This document shows positions 44,854 through 57,423 of a stretch of DNA of 64,000 bases, piece after piece. How positions within the stretch are numbered: position 1 is the first letter of the stretch; each line of letters begins with the position of its first letter. This stretch comes from Campanula takesimana (Eukaryota > Streptophyta > Magnoliopsida > Asterales > Campanulaceae), in assembly GCA_026119855.1 (NCBI GenBank), contig JAOWBW010000861.1, forward strand, positions 516,884 to 580,883. The letters are read 5' to 3'. The translations under genes and the position numbers were made by a program. Under the pieces are notes generated by a model. That model did no database searches. It worked only from the letters and a program-made list of their open reading frames with translations, and had not been told where the DNA came from.

Positions 44854-46005
44854 TGACGTTAAACAAGCATCATCGGGATGGTAACCGGTGGATTATAATT
44901 TATTTATTAATTGATTTATTTATTTATTTTTTATTATTTTATTATTACTATTATTATTATTTCCAACTAATGTTTGTTTTGTAGGTATATATGTATACAT
45001 ATATATATACAAAAAAAAAAATAAAAAAAATATTTAGCCAATGCTCCCGTTGATGAGAATGTTATCTTTATTATCATTTGCCTATGTAAAACTTTTCCTT
45101 CTAACTTTTACTTCTTAAGAAATTTGATAATAACAACATAGGATTGTATTGGATTATAAATGGAAAATTTTCAAAATTAATATGAACTTTTAAATCTTAT
45201 TGAATAGAAGCATTACATTATTAATGAGTTTGTGGGCATTAAGTTTGGATACAACATACTTGTGAAACTTTTAAAACATTTTTGTATATGCATCTCAAAA
45301 ACTTTCATTTCTACTATTTTTCAGAGGTTTTTCATCCTTGTTATGCTTATGAATCACAAAAATTTTCGCTTTAATCCATCTTTCCATTCCCACTTTTAAG
45401 AGGCTAATTAATCAATTTATTCTTCTTTTGATTGTCCATTCAAATATCTAAATGAATATATCATTATAGAGTGTGACAATTTAGAAGCAAGAAACTCAAT
45501 TGCCACGTCTAACTAATCAAATCTCGAACCTTATTCCACTATCATCCTTCGCCTTTCATCAATTTTTGTGATTCAAAATGCATAACGACATATGGACATC
45601 TTTGTTAAAGAATAAAGATCATAGTTTAAGAAATGTATATTCAAGCATGAAAAATTTATTCACAAAGCATTCTGAAAGAGTGAATATAATTCTTAATTCA
45701 TACTTATGCCCCACAAATTCATTTGGTTGTCTCTATATGCTCTTATTCAATGGTATTTATTCATGTTATATTAACATTCAAACTTTTCTATTTGCACTTC
45801 AATATCATCCTACCTTCTTCTTTACAAATCTCTTTGAGATGAAAAACTTAAAAGGAAGAAATTTTATAAAGGTAATATTATATAACAATATTCTGAGGGA
45901 GCATTGAAGACCTTTCTTGTTTTTCTACTAGTGTCATTTGCACTCCTCTCTTTTTGAACATTTAACTTGCTCGAGGACAAGCAAAGATTCTAGTGTGGGG
46001 GAGTT
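44854..46005 (+). other. Non-coding 3' internal region of Athila-like derivative
   Basis: Contains TTATT/ATT repeats (about 44897-44962), an ATATAT run near 45000 and the polypurine tract before 46006. The 109-codon frame at 45578-45907 has no supporting feature. Confidence 0.7.
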
Positions 46006-47427
46006 TGATAAATGACTATTTTATAGTCATTTAAGGTCTAAAAATATAATTTATTAGCTTTTATTCCACTTAAATTACTTATTTCCTACTCTTTATTTGA
46101 TATAATGCACTTGGAGAATGTTTTTATGATGCAAACAGGTTTTTAGTACATTCTTGAGGAAAAAAGGAGCTAAGGCATCATCTTTGTGAAGGAAGAACGC
46201 TTGGAAAAGAAGGAAATAAGCTAGTCCATTAAAAGTCAAAAGTCCAGTCAAAGCAAGGCCTGCTCGGCCGAGCAGTACCCTTGACTCGGCCGAGCATAAG
46301 GAATCAGAAAGGCAGATTTATTTTCAAAGGCTTGCTCGGCCGAGCACTTTTCCTTGACTCGGCCGAGCACCCCCTGAATCAGCAAAAGGTGCCTTTTCAA
46401 ATGAAGACCTCTCCAAGCACCCATCCGGGAAAGATTGCCTCCCCTCCTCCAAAGCTTATATATAGAAGTAGAAATCAGTGATTGAGATATCTAGAAATAT
46501 TGTAAACTTACTATAGTGAAATTTGTACTCTCAAACATCAATAAATTCTCAGAATTTGTGAAAGATATTCAACTTTTCTTAAGCAATATTCTGAGTTCTT
46601 CATCAATAATATTCAGAGGTTCTTTTCAAGTCTTTTATCTTCATTTTAATTCAGAATAAGTATCTCTTCTTCTATCTTTTCTTCTTTATCTTATTCTTGT
46701 TGTTATTTATATGGCTTGTGAGTAATCCCCCATTTTCTTGGGGTTGGAAACTCAATAACATTCATGTTTATTAAGTAGTCATGCTCTGAAATTCTTCTCT
46801 TCATATTAAACAATTCTATTATATCAAACTCTAACGCCTACAACCATGATGACGTCCATGATTTGTATGAATCTTAGTTAATCAAGGGAAGTACTGATCG
46901 GAGAACCTTGATTAGCGGATCCATATAGTCAGAACTAAGTTCATTACTCACGAGAGTAGTGTAATGGCTTAGGGATGCTCCTTGAGTGGAAAGTATGCTG
47001 ATTTTCATAAAAGAAATCTTAATGGATTCTTACTAATTATGGGCCATCGAGAGATAGGGCATAATTAGTATGAGAATACAAACGCTATTTGCTTGATCGT
47101 GAGAAGTAGTGTAGGCCAAGCATACCATCCTTGTTTTAAAATGAAACTTTAATCTAAATAGAGCATGGATAGTTGATGAATATATGGTGTTGATGTTCCA
47201 ATCCCGAGGATTCCTTAAAATATAAGAGTTTTTATCTAAGTTATAGTAATTGCAATTTCATTTCTAGTTTAGTGACAAACAATTTTATAACCCCCAATCA
47301 TTTTCTTTTCTTTATTTTCTTATTCTAAGCAAAGATATTTTGTAAGTAAAGTTGTCCTCGTGGGATCGACTCGCTCTTGCACTATCTATACTACATACAC
47401 CCGTGCACTTGCGGAATAAACCTAACA
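46006..47427 (+). repeat. 3' LTR of Athila-like derivative
   Basis: 1422 bp, nearly identical to 40683-42104. GC tetrad cores at 46263, 46285, 46335 and 46358 (22-50-23). Confidence 0.95.
46261..46369 (+). promoter_or_regulatory. GC tetrad of Athila-like 3' LTR
   Basis: Same four palindromes and spacing as in the 5' LTR. Confidence 0.8.
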
Positions 47428-47765
47428 CTTGTCAGCTTCGTCGAGTTCTTCATTCTCTAACGCTAGGAAATATTGTTCCTTTTGTCGAGCACGATCCAAT
47501 CGATGATCGATTTCATGAATAACCTCGTCATCAAAACTGGAATCATCCCGATTTTTTGCCCCTTGTAACGGATCAACCCTGTCTCTCTCACCATGACAGT
47601 TCTGATTAGCGTTTTAAGCTTGTTGAGTGGCAACCAACGCTGCAATCTGCGTTGATAAAGCAGCGATAGCGGTGGTCATACCCTCGATACCAACTTTTGT
47701 TGCCTGATCTCCCATAATGATTCAGTGGACGCAAAAGACACGATATGGCCTGCTCTGATGCCAAC

Positions 47766-48244
47766 TGACGCAGCACGGAAGCGATAAATTTCGTGATTTA
47801 GCGGACTAATCACAAGATCTCATCCAGCGATGAAACCTCAAACACAAAACCTTGGAATCCACCAAGAAAGAGAAATAAATCTCCAAGAACAAAAGTTCAA
47901 TTGATAGTAAAAGTTGATCCCCTAAAACAATAAAACAAGAAGTATTTAAACCCTATCAACTAACAAACCCTAGTTTAACAAATACCCAAACTACCCTAAC
48001 TAATAATAAAGAAACAAAGATAAAAGTATTAATGAATTATTTTAATAAAACTAAAAATAACTCTGCAACTCTTCCAGTCGGCGGACCCGAGCGGGCGCCT
48101 GATTAGGACCACGCGGGCGCTCGATGATGGCAGAAACATTGCCTGGGCTGAAACTAATTCCAGGCGGGCGCCTGGTGAGTAGTAGGCGGGCGCCTGGTGG
48201 TCTCGCCAGAAATATTCGCAGCAACAATCTTCTCTCCTACATCA
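47766..48244 (-). repeat. 5' LTR of gag-only element 1
   Basis: 479 bp with the PBS complement at 47751-47763. GC tetrad motif starts 48091, 48113, 48164 and 48186. Confidence 0.9.
48091..48193 (-). promoter_or_regulatory. GC tetrad of gag-only element 5' LTR, spacing 22-51-22
   Basis: All four motifs read GCGGGCGC here, without the change seen in the first motif of the other LTR. Confidence 0.75.
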
Positions 48245-48381
48245 CTAGTATTCAAGCTCTATCTCGGAGAGTTAGTCTATTTTTCTTTATTGTCATTACG
48301 AATGAATTTTAATTAATAATTTAAGATACTTATTTTAGTGAAAATTTATAATTTGTTATTGATACACCATTGTAAATACTA

Positions 48382-48602
48382 CTCCCTTCGTCCCAGAGTA
48401 TATGTCCACAATCTCATTTGCACGGATATTAAGAAATAGTGGAAGTGATGTAAGTGTTGTAACTTGTGAGTAGAAAAGTAAAGTAAGAGAGATAATGAGT
48501 GGGAGGAAATAGTATAAGTTGATTGGTATTGTGAGTATAAGAATAAGTAAGAGAGAGAATGAGTGAGAGGAATAGTAAATATTCTTTGCCATTTTAGGAA
48601 GT
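48382..48602. mobile_element. Left part of a Stowaway-like MITE, interrupted by an LTR element
   Basis: Starts CTCCCTTCGTCCCAGAGTAT after TA (48380-48381). It is cut at 48602 by the LTR starting TGATGCAGG; the right half is not in the window. Confidence 0.65.
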
Positions 48603-49355
48603 TGATGCAGGACGAATATATGATTATATTAAATATTATAATTATATTGGTATTTTATTATTAGTTAGGGTTTAATTAGTAGTTTTATTATTATTTTCGT
48701 CATTATTTTTAGTAGGTTAATTTTAGAGGATTCTAGAATAGATATTGAGTCAATTTACTACTCCCTCGGTTTCATAATACATGTCGTTTTAGACTTCTTC
48801 ACACATATTAAGAAATGCAATTAATACATATTAAAAAGACATATGTGCCCCTAAAAGTATCCAATTACTTAGGCATTTAAATGCTTATACAAGAAATAGT
48901 TCACAATTAATGAATAAGGGTATAATAGGTAAACAAGAGTAATTCTTTCTTGGTAATAGTAAAGCGTCAAATATTTTGGAACAAAAAATTGCTCCTAAAA
49001 CGTCATGTATTATGAAACGGAGGGAGTAGATTTTAAGTCCTATTAGGTTACCATATAGGTTAGGATTAATTCTAGAAGGTTTTATATTGTTTTTCAAGTT
49101 TTATGGGTACTATAAAATAGGCCTAAAGTTGTAATACGAAAATTAGATTTCTTTAAAATAAATTTGATTGCTTTGCAATTTTGGGGTTTTTACCTTGTAG
49201 CCTTATTGGCTTGTTGAAGATTTCTTTGAAATTCTTCTGTTTTGTTTCAAGAATTCCATTGGGGTTTTCTTAGGGTTTGATTTCCGCTGCGATTTTACGA
49301 CGATTGTTTAAACTCGTCATAGACTTTACTCTTCTTGTAGCATCACGCTACATCA
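48603..49355 (+). repeat. 5' LTR of gag-only element 2, containing a MITE
   Basis: 753 bp including the 266-bp MITE 48761-49026. TATAAAAT at about 49111. No GC tetrad is visible. Confidence 0.8.
48761..49026. mobile_element. Stowaway-like MITE inside an LTR, empty site known
   Basis: CTCCCTCGGTTTCATAATAC to GTATTATGAAACGGAGGGAG (right end 49026), TA at 48759-48760 and 49027-49028. The partner LTR at about 58938 reads TTTACTAGTTTTAAG without the element. Confidence 0.92.
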
Positions 49356-49397
49356 GTTGGTATCAGACAAGGTACACGATCCTTGGAAGATTCAGCG

Positions 49398-50282
49398 ATG
49401 GCTGGCAACAACGGGGATAACACAGACAACCAGACTGCACGAATCTTGGGGTATTTGAAGAAATATCGGTTCGAGGAAAACTATGCTCGAGACAGGGAGT
49501 GCAAAGCAAGATATTGGGCTGCGAGTCAATATTGGCGTGAAATAGCAGCTTTATGCATATCCAGTGTCGATCATTAGAAAGAAAACTAGCTTTTGTGGAA
49601 CGCAACGTTCACCAAGATTTGCGGGTTGGTAGTGAAGTCCAAAGGCAACGAGCGGCGGTTCGCATAGAACCTGTACAACATGTGGACAACCTAGTCCATC
49701 GTGTTCCGCCGGCCGGAGGCACCGATTTTGAGTCAATTGGGAAAAACCATAGCGTTGGACCCATTGATCAGAATCCAAGTGTTAGTGTTGATGTGGATTT
49801 CAAAGGAGAAAAGCTTAGTAATAATTATTTTTTGAGGGTGGAGAGATTTCTCCAGAACCGAAATCAGATGAGCCACTTTTTGAAGTGGTGGTGATGGAAG
49901 ATTGTGTGGATCGATGCTTGGAAGAGTTGTATGTCACATGAAGATTGCGGGATCAAAGTCCAGCACAGGTCCAGCCGCACCACAGACAAGACCCGCCCGC
50001 ACCAGGTGGTGTGGTCCGACCGAACCCGACCAAAGACCCGCCCGAACCTGGATGGATTCGGCCGACCCAATTCCAACACCCGGCTGAACATAATACTGTC
50101 TTGCCAGAAAATTTTAACGCCGTTGATGAAAGATTGTCCTATTTCCTACCTTGTACAGAAGTGCCAGATTTATTGCGACTCGGGAAAGAACGTGTTTATT
50201 CCAAATATCTCTTCAAGCGGAGTGGAAGACTTCAAGTTTCAAGCACGAACTCGAGGATAAGTTCTTTTGAAGTGGTGGTGAA
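49398..50282 (+). pseudogene. Gag-like ORF of gag-only element 2, frame-broken
   Basis: ATG 49398 starts MAGNNGDNTDNQTAR. The frame shifts near 49560 to that of 49553-49894 and again before the third part (about 49945-50282), which holds RVYSKYLFKRSGRLQVSS and runs into the LTR. The third part shares its motif with gag-only element 1. A GC-rich stretch with repeated GACCCGCCCG (about 49985-50045) lies inside. No enzyme domain is seen. Confidence 0.6.
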
Positions 50283-50413
50283 TGATGCAGGACGAATATA
50301 TGATTATATCAAATATTATAATTATATTGATATTTTATTATTAGTTAGCGTTTAATTAGTATTTTTATTATTATTTTCATCATTATTTATAGTAGGTTAA
50401 TTTTAGAGGATTC
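50283..50413 (+). repeat. 3' LTR of gag-only element 2, first part
   Basis: Matches 48603-48733 at high identity. It continues at 58911-59041 after the Angela-like insertion and ends at the TRIM. Confidence 0.85.
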
Positions 50414-51900
50414 TGTTGGTAGTGGTTCCCTAGGCACGTTTAATAAACGTTGTAATTGTTATCATTTATTTCATATCAATAAAGAAATATTTTGATTATT
50501 ATTGTTGTTCATGATTACTTATAATAATCTCCATCCCCAGTACTTGTTAAGCACTAGTATAAAGGATAAATGATCATGGGATGATCATGTTAGATTTATG
50601 GGTACTTGTTTGGAACAAGGTACTGGACATGACCCGCCGTATGAGATTTATGTCATGGTCTATGTCGTACATATATCTCATATTAGTTATGTCATTCGAA
50701 TCCTTAGACATGAAGTTATTATAGTCTTCCACTTGATGAACATTATGTTTGACATATTCAAACGCTACCTTTAACCCGGAAGTTATAAAGGGTATGATTG
50801 GCATAATCGGATTCACGTAGGGAAGAATAATAAGCTAAATGGATTTGTCCCTCTTCGGAGAGATGTCAAGCTTGGGCCTCTCGTAGGAATGATGTTGATG
50901 AAAATGTTCAGACGAACTCAAATGAATTGATTAGATCAATGTCATTTGTATTATCAACATATTCGGAATCGAGAAAGTATTGAACAAAACAAGTTGACTT
51001 ATTGACCATGACTTGTGTTCAATGACATCGTGGACAAAGGGATTATGACATATTCTAAAGGAATGCGAACTTGTATCTAGTTATACTATTTGGGTAGGTA
51101 TGATGGTTTGCTAGAACCTAATCATATCTTATGGATTCATGTTTGAGTCCATTGCCAACTTAGTATAATCCTAGAGGGTCACACACAATAGAACGAATCT
51201 TAAATCAGGACTATATTGGAATTTGGAAAATATGGGAATCTGGACAAGTGGGCGACCGCACAGGATGGCTTGGGCGGCCGCACAGTTTGGTTCAAATAGT
51301 ACCAGAACCTTCCAGATAGATGTGCGACCGCACAAGGGTTTTGGGCGGCTGCACACCGTGTCGGGACTGGTTTCCTAATTTGTTTTGGAAAGGAATTTTA
51401 GACGGGTTTAGACACAAGTTTCCTATTTGGAATAGGTCTAACTTGTATATAAACAGCCAAATTCGGGCTAGAACATAATATAGCTTTTGTGCAAGTCTCC
51501 AAAGAGTTTGAGAGAGTTTTATTTTGTTCTAAGACATCTTAGATTGAAGAACAAAATAATACACAAAATAAATTCCATATAGTTCTTGTCAATTGTGAAA
51601 GTGTGTTTCATAATTTTGGTCTAGCAACCAAGATCAAGAAGTTTCTTGATATTCGTTCGTGGTGTGGATAGCGCTAGAGGGTGAAGCTTATCATCTTCAA
51701 AGTTCGTGTTCTTACTTTTGTGATCAAAGCTTCAAATTCTCCACCAATATCAAAGGCCAAATTCAAAGTCATCAAGGGTTAGTTTTTCTAGTATTCATAT
51801 TGTTGTATTTGATTTAATCATATGAATGGATCTATGGGCTTTGGGTTTCATAAATTTTGAATGCTAATTTCCGCTGCGCATGTTACTACGAAACCCAACA
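50414..51900 (+). repeat. 5' LTR of Angela-like copy 3
   Basis: GC tetrad motif starts 51250, 51272, 51322 and 51343 (22-50-21). It shares CGCCGTATGAG and ACCCGGAAGTT variants only with its partner LTR. Confidence 0.95.
51250..51356 (+). promoter_or_regulatory. U3 GC tetrad of copy 3, spacing 22-50-21
   Basis: Same motif types as copy 1; one base is lost in the last spacer, in both LTRs. Confidence 0.75.
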
Positions 51901-52197
51901 GTGGTATCAGAGCCCCGTTCATGTTGATTATTTCAATACCTAGATAATGTTGTGTGTATATAAATTGTTTATGTGCCTAACATGATATGAATATTGGATT
52001 ATATGATGTTTATGTGTTATGTGATTTTATGTGGTTTATTGTTTTGCAACTTTAATCGCACAATTCAATCGCAATTAATATTATGATGGATTCTGAATTG
52101 TTTGATTATTAATTCTGATTGGATCATGGTTTTAATAATCGGGGAAAAACAATTTTAAGACAAATTTTCGAACTGAAAAATACCTTCTGATCTCACT

Positions 52198-52274
52198 GTG
52201 CGACCGCACAGAATTACCTGGGCGATCGCACAAAAGTTGGGCGACCGCACAGTATTTCTTGGGCGACCGCACAC
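52198..52274 (+). promoter_or_regulatory. Leader GC tetrad of copy 3, spacing 22-19-22
   Basis: Four motifs bracketed by TTCTGAT/ATCAGAA. The second and fourth read GGGCGATCG and GGGCGACCG rather than GGGCGGCCG. Confidence 0.75.
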
Positions 52275-53014
52275 AATGATCAGAATCTCTGATTTTTGTT
52301 AAAAATCGGAATTTGGAATTTTCGAGAGGTCCAACCAAACTAGTGACAGAACCAAACCAGACCTGCTGATCTGGAATGGGTTTTGGGTAATTGGTTTGGG
52401 TGTGGATCTTGGGGTTTGATTTTCCTATTTGTTTTAGTCTTGTGATTCCAAGATTGGTTCAAGGTTTGGATGGCTAATCTGCGTTCATCGAGATTGTGTT
52501 TCCCAAACTTGATCGCAATCAAAGTTTCAAAGATAAGACGAAGTTAGAATTATGAAGAGTTCATAATTGCTAAAATTGAGAAACAAAGTTCTTGATTCAA
52601 AGATTGGAGATCCATGTGGAATTGTGGATGCAATTGGCCTACGTTCATCGAGACCATCTATTGCTTAGTTTCGGCCACATGGACTACTTTCTTGGTTTCT
52701 TGAATTAGTGCGGAATTGTGGTTGCCTTATGGCTTAGTTTCGGCCGCACTTCTTGTTGTCTTGATTTGGAGATAATAACCAAGGTTGAAATAGTCTCATC
52801 CTCATAATTATAGAGAAACTAATGACACATAAATATTATGTTTAAATTAATAGAGATTAATTTAGTGACTAAACTTGATGTGTAACATGTTTATATTATG
52901 TGCTCATAAATGTGTTACATGCTATATGTAATGAACCTTCAAGAAAATTTTAAGTCTTTTATTGCCATGCCATGATTAAAACACTTGTTAATACATGAGT
53001 AATTTTAATGTAGA

Positions 53015-53289
53015 TTCTCCCTAGCGAGATGCATTGACTTTATTTATGTATGAGCAAGATAGATAATGTGGGCACGCCCTAGCGAGGCACATTAACTATA
53101 AGTTTAAAATGGTTGGACTTAATTGGGCGTCAAAACAGTTTTGAGCCTGGGCAAAGATGAGATTTAACATGCTTTTTGAAATAGGATTTCTTAAAGAATC
53201 TCATAAAAGGAACTAAGAGTCATATGAGATATGATTGACAAGAGTTGTCTACCTAATTAATTTGATTTTGTGTAATCCGCCTTAGCGGA
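53015..53289 (+). other. Three leader hairpins with CCTA/CTTA tetraloops
   Basis: TTCTC/GCGAG (one mismatch) and CACGC/GCGAG (one mismatch) with loop CCTA; TCCGC/GCGGA with loop CTTA. Confidence 0.6.
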
Positions 53290-53462
53290 CTTAAAATTAA
53301 ATTAAAGCGGGATCTTAACCCATTTAAATTATATTATACATTTGATGTATAAGAAGGTTATATAATTTAGTGGGAGTATTTTCGTTTTAAAAATACATTG
53401 TTTATTTCTTTAATGAAAATTGATACTTATTAAATTTTGGAAATTTTGCATATTTGTAGATA

Positions 53463-56400
53463 ATGACTACTAACACTCAACCAATTTCGATGCGATCGAT
53501 CCTTGAGAAGGATAAGCTCCAAGAGAATAGTACTAACTTTATGAATTGGATCCGTAGCCTAAGAATTGTTCTAAGGCAAGAAGATAAGTTGTACATTCTC
53601 GATGGGCCATTTCCTGCTGAACCAGAACCTACTGCCCCTAGGGCAGAAAGAGACAATTACAAGAAACATCATAATGATTCTAGAGATGTAAGCTGTCTCA
53701 TGCTTGCTACTATGTGCTCAAAACTCCAACAAAGTTTGGAACATTTGGAAGCCTATGATATAGGCGTGGAGTTAAGAGCCATGTTTCAAGAGCAAGCTAG
53801 GCAAGAGAGGTACAAGACCATTGTTGCATTCACTACTTGCAAAATGAATGAAGGGCAACAAGTGAGTCCTCACATGCTAAAAATGAAAGGTTATGTAGAG
53901 AACCTTGAGAAACTTGGCTATCCAATCCCATTGGAGCTAGCCACGGATCTCATTCTTAATTCATTGCCTAAAAATTATAATCAGTTTGTGATGAATTATA
54001 ACATGCATGGAATGGATAAGAATCTCTCCGAGTTGCATGGGATGCTTAAAACTGCGGAGATGAAGATTGCGGAGAAAGGTTCTCCCGTGCTCTTGGTCCA
54101 TGATGGGAAGAAGGCTAGTGCCAAAGGAAAGGGTAAGAAAGTTGTCAAACCCAAGATAAGTAAGGCAAGTGTTGCCAAGGCTTCTGAGGCAAAACCCGAT
54201 TCACAAAAGGATGCAATCTGTTTCCATTGTCAAGAAATTGGTCATTGGAAACGTAATTGCAAGGCTTTCTTGGAAGAGCAAAAGAAGAAGAAGAACAGCA
54301 AGGCTGCGTCGACTTCAAGTATCTATATGATAGATATTCTCCTTTCTACCACTGATTCTTGGGTATTGGATACCGGATGTGGTTCTCACATTTGTTTAAA
54401 TGTGCAGGGTCTAAAGAAAAGGAGACTACTTAAAGAGGGTGAAGTAGACCTACGTGTGGGGAATGGAGCAAGAGTTGCTGCATTAGCCGTAGGGACTTAT
54501 GAAGTCACTTTACCTTCCAGATTAATTCTTGTTTTGAACAATTGTTATTATGTTCCGGATTTAAGTAGAAATATTATTTAAATTTCTTGTTTGGATAATG
54601 AAAGTTTTAAGTTTCTTATTGAGAATAAGAAATTTTCTATTTATTTAAATGATGTGCTTTATGGTATTGCTAATTCATTTAATGGCCTTTATATCTTGGA
54701 TGTCAAGAATGAAAATAATGACAATGTCTATCATATAAATAAGAAATCTAAACCTAATGAAGTAAATCATTCTTATTTGTGGCATTGCCGTCTTGGTCAT
54801 ATTAATGAGAAGCGTATCTCAAAACTCCATGGGGACGGTCTTTTGGGTTCATGTGACCTTAAGTCATATGATACTTGCGAGTCGTGTCTTCTTGGAAAAA
54901 TGACTAAGACACCTTTTACCAAGCTAGGTGAAAGGGCAAGCGACTTATTGGGGTTGATACATTCCGATGTATGCGGACCATTAAGTAGCAATGTTAAGGG
55001 AGGATTTCAATACTTCATAACCTTCACTGATGACTATAGTAGATTTGGGTATGTTTACCTAATGAAACATAAAAGTGAAGCATTTGAGATATTTAGAATA
55101 TTTCAAAATGAAGTAGAAAAACAACTTGGCAAAAGTATTAAGGCACTTCGATCGGATCGAGGTGGAGAATACTTGAGTCATGAATTTGATGATCATCTAA
55201 AGAATTGTGGAATAGTTTCACAATTGACTCCACCCGGAACACCACAATGGAATGGTGTATCCGAAAGGAGAAATCGGACTTTGTTAGACATGGTTCGATC
55301 AATGATGAGTCGAGTTGATCTTCCAATATCCTTTTGGGGTTACGCCCTAGAAACCGCTGCTTTCACACTAAATCAAGTTCCAACTAAATCGGTTCCAAAG
55401 ACTCCATATAAGATGTGGAGTGGAAAGAAACCTAGTTTGTCTTTCATAAGGATTTGGGGTTGCGAAGCTTTTGTCAAAAGACTTGTCTCCGAAAAACTAG
55501 CACACAAATCTGATAAATGTATTTTCGTGGGATATCCTAAGGAAACTAAAGGATATTACTTTTACAACCGAGAGGACAACAAAGTGTTTGTTGCCAGAAC
55601 TGGTGTCTTTCTAGAGAAACAGTTTCTCTCCAAAGAAATCAGTGGGACTAAAATAAATCTTGAAGAAATTCGAGACCCAAAAAATAACATTGAACCAATA
55701 GTGGAACAAGAACAAGAACCACAAGGAGTTGTGGAACCTGTTCAAAATACACAAGCAACTCGCAAATATAGTAGGTTACGATCCGAGCCCGAGAGATATG
55801 GATTTCTCGTAACGGATAGTAATGAGGTGGAAATCATTGAAAATGATGAACCGACAACCTACAAAGAGGCGATATCTTCTCCTGATTCGGACAAGTGGCT
55901 TGGAGCCATGGAATCCAAATTGAAATCCATGCAAGACAATCAAGTTTGGAATTTGATTGATGCACCCGAAGGTGTAAAAACCATAGGATGCAAATGGGTC
56001 TTCAAGAAGAAGACTGACATGGATGGGAAGATGCATACTTACAAAGCTAGACCTGTAGCGAAGGGTTATAGGCAAGTTCATGGTATTAACTATGATGAAA
56101 CCTTTTCACCCGTAACAATGATCAAGTCTATACGAATTTTGCTTGCCATTGCCGCATATCATGACTATGAAATATGGCAAATGGACGTCAAAACCGCTTT
56201 CCTAAATGGAAAACTACAAGAGGATGTGTATATGACACAACCAGAAGGTTTTGAACAAGATTCTAAGGTATGCAAATTGCAGAGATCCATCTATGGATTG
56301 AAGCAAGCTTCTAGGAGTTGGAATCTTCGTTTTGATGAATCGGTCAAAGAGTTTGGTTTCATCAAGAACGAAGATGAGCCTTGTGTATACAAGAAGATTA

Positions 56401-57409
56401 GTGGGAGCATAGTGCTATTCCTGATTTTATATGTGGATGACATATTACTCATTGGAAACGATATTCCTAGACTTCAGTCCGTGAAGACTTGGTTAGGAAA
56501 ATTCTTCGCAATGAAAGATATGGGTGAAGCCGCATATATACTTAGCATTAAGATCTATAGAGATAGATCAAGGAGGCTACTTGGTTTAAGTTAAAGTACA
56601 TACATTGACAAGGTCATTAGAAGATTCCGTATGGAAAATTCTAAAAGAGGTGCCTTGCCCGTGTTACATGGAGTTTCTCTAAGCAAGACTCAATGTCCTA
56701 AGACAAAAGATGAGCGTGAGAAAATGAATGATGTTCCATATGCTTCGGCAATTGGGTCCATCATGTATGCCATGATTTGTACTAGGCCGGATGTATCTTA
56801 TGCTTTAAGCATGACAAGTAGATACCAATCCGACCTCGGTGAAAATCACTGGATGGCTGTAAAAGCGATTCTTAAGTACTTGAGAAGAACTAAAGATTCG
56901 TTTTTGGTCTATGGAGGAATGGAAGATGATCTCGTGGTAAATGCTTACACAGATGCAAGCTTCCAAACCGACAAAGATGATAGTCGATCGCAATCGGGTT
57001 TTGTGTTTATGTTAAATGGTGGAGCTGTAAGCTGGAAGAGTTCCAAGCAGAGTACAACCACTGATTCTACAATAGAAGCTGAGTATATTGCTGCATCGGA
57101 TGCTGCAAAGGAAGCTGTTTGGATTAAGAAGTTCATTACTGAACTTGAAGTGGTTCCTAGTATTGCTAATCCAATAGACCTTTATTGCGATAATAATGGT
57201 GCTATTGCTCAAGCAAAGGAACCAAGAGCACATCAGAAATCCATACACATACTATCATTCGAGAAATCGTTGATAGGGGAGACGTAAATATATGCAGAGT
57301 ATCTACTGATGACAATGTCGCGGACCCGCTAATAAAGGGGCTACCACAAGCTAAACATGAAGGTCATGTTAGGTCCATGGGTATTAGATACATGGGAGAT
57401 TGGGCCTAG
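53463..57409 (+). pseudogene. gag-pol of Angela-like copy 3 with two stops and a 13-bp deletion
   Basis: About 1315 codons from ATG 53463 to TAG 57407-57409. Gag, CCHC knuckle, protease DTGCGSH, integrase HHCC and D-D-E, RT with LYVDDILLIG and RNase H are all recognisable. It is broken by TAA 54579-54581 (protease end), TAA 56592-56594 (after RT; sister copies have CAA) and a 13-bp loss near 57250 that shifts the RNase H tail. The first break separates gag-protease from integrase-RT. Confidence 0.92.
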
Positions 57410-57423
57410 GGCAAGTAGAAGAT

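Larger units (their letters stand above)
40683..47427 (+). mobile_element. Athila-like Ty3/Gypsy derivative lacking RT, RNase H and integrase
   Basis: LTRs 40683-42104 and 46006-47427 (both 1422 bp) with TSD CTTGT at 40678-40682 and 47428-47432. PBS region TGGCGCCGTTGCCGGGGAC from 42111 is typical of Athila/Tat Gypsy elements. Gag-protease reading frame 42277-44853, then about 1.1 kb of non-coding DNA and a G-rich polypurine tract (AGTGTGGGGGAG) just before the 3' LTR. About 15 LTR differences by eye (about 1%). Would depend on a helper for reverse transcription and integration. Confidence 0.93.
39970..47715 (-). pseudogene. Gag-like ORF of gag-only element 1, interrupted by the Athila derivative
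   Basis: On the minus strand an ATG at 47715-47713 opens a frame broken by TAA (47616-47614). It then runs open to the Athila insertion and continues in the same frame at 40677 down to 39970, about 340 codons in all. It is rich in Glu/Arg/Lys with likely coiled-coil (LNRAARERVLRQRHKMEA). Near the end comes RIYSKYLFKWDGTFQASE, similar to RVYSKYLFKRSGRLQVSS in element 2 (about 50.2 kb). There is no protease, RT or integrase. Role unknown; called gag-like from position only. Confidence 0.65.
39582..48244 (-). mobile_element. Non-autonomous gag-only LTR retrotransposon (TR-GAG-like) 1, split by an Athila derivative
   Basis: Two 479-bp LTRs (39582-40060 and 47766-48244), TGACGCAGCACGG...CTCCTACATCA, with TSD CTAGT at 39577-39581 and 48245-48249. 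On the minus strand the PBS TGGCATCAGAGCA (complement of 47751-47763) follows the right LTR by two bases. The only protein is a gag-like frame. About 10 differences between LTRs by eye (about 2%). Confidence 0.9.
51901..53462 (+). other. PBS and leader of Angela-like copy 3
   Basis: Leader GC tetrad 52198-52274 (starts 52198, 52220, 52239, 52261; 22-19-22) within TTCTGAT (52185-52191) and ATCAGAA (52279-52285). Hairpins at 53015-53028 and 53073-53086 (loops CCTA) and 53276-53289 (loop CTTA). Confidence 0.75.

Noticed and set aside
45578..45907. 109-codon frame in the Athila-like 3' internal region
   Set aside because: AT-rich composition, no domain, no matching frame elsewhere; the position is normally non-coding.
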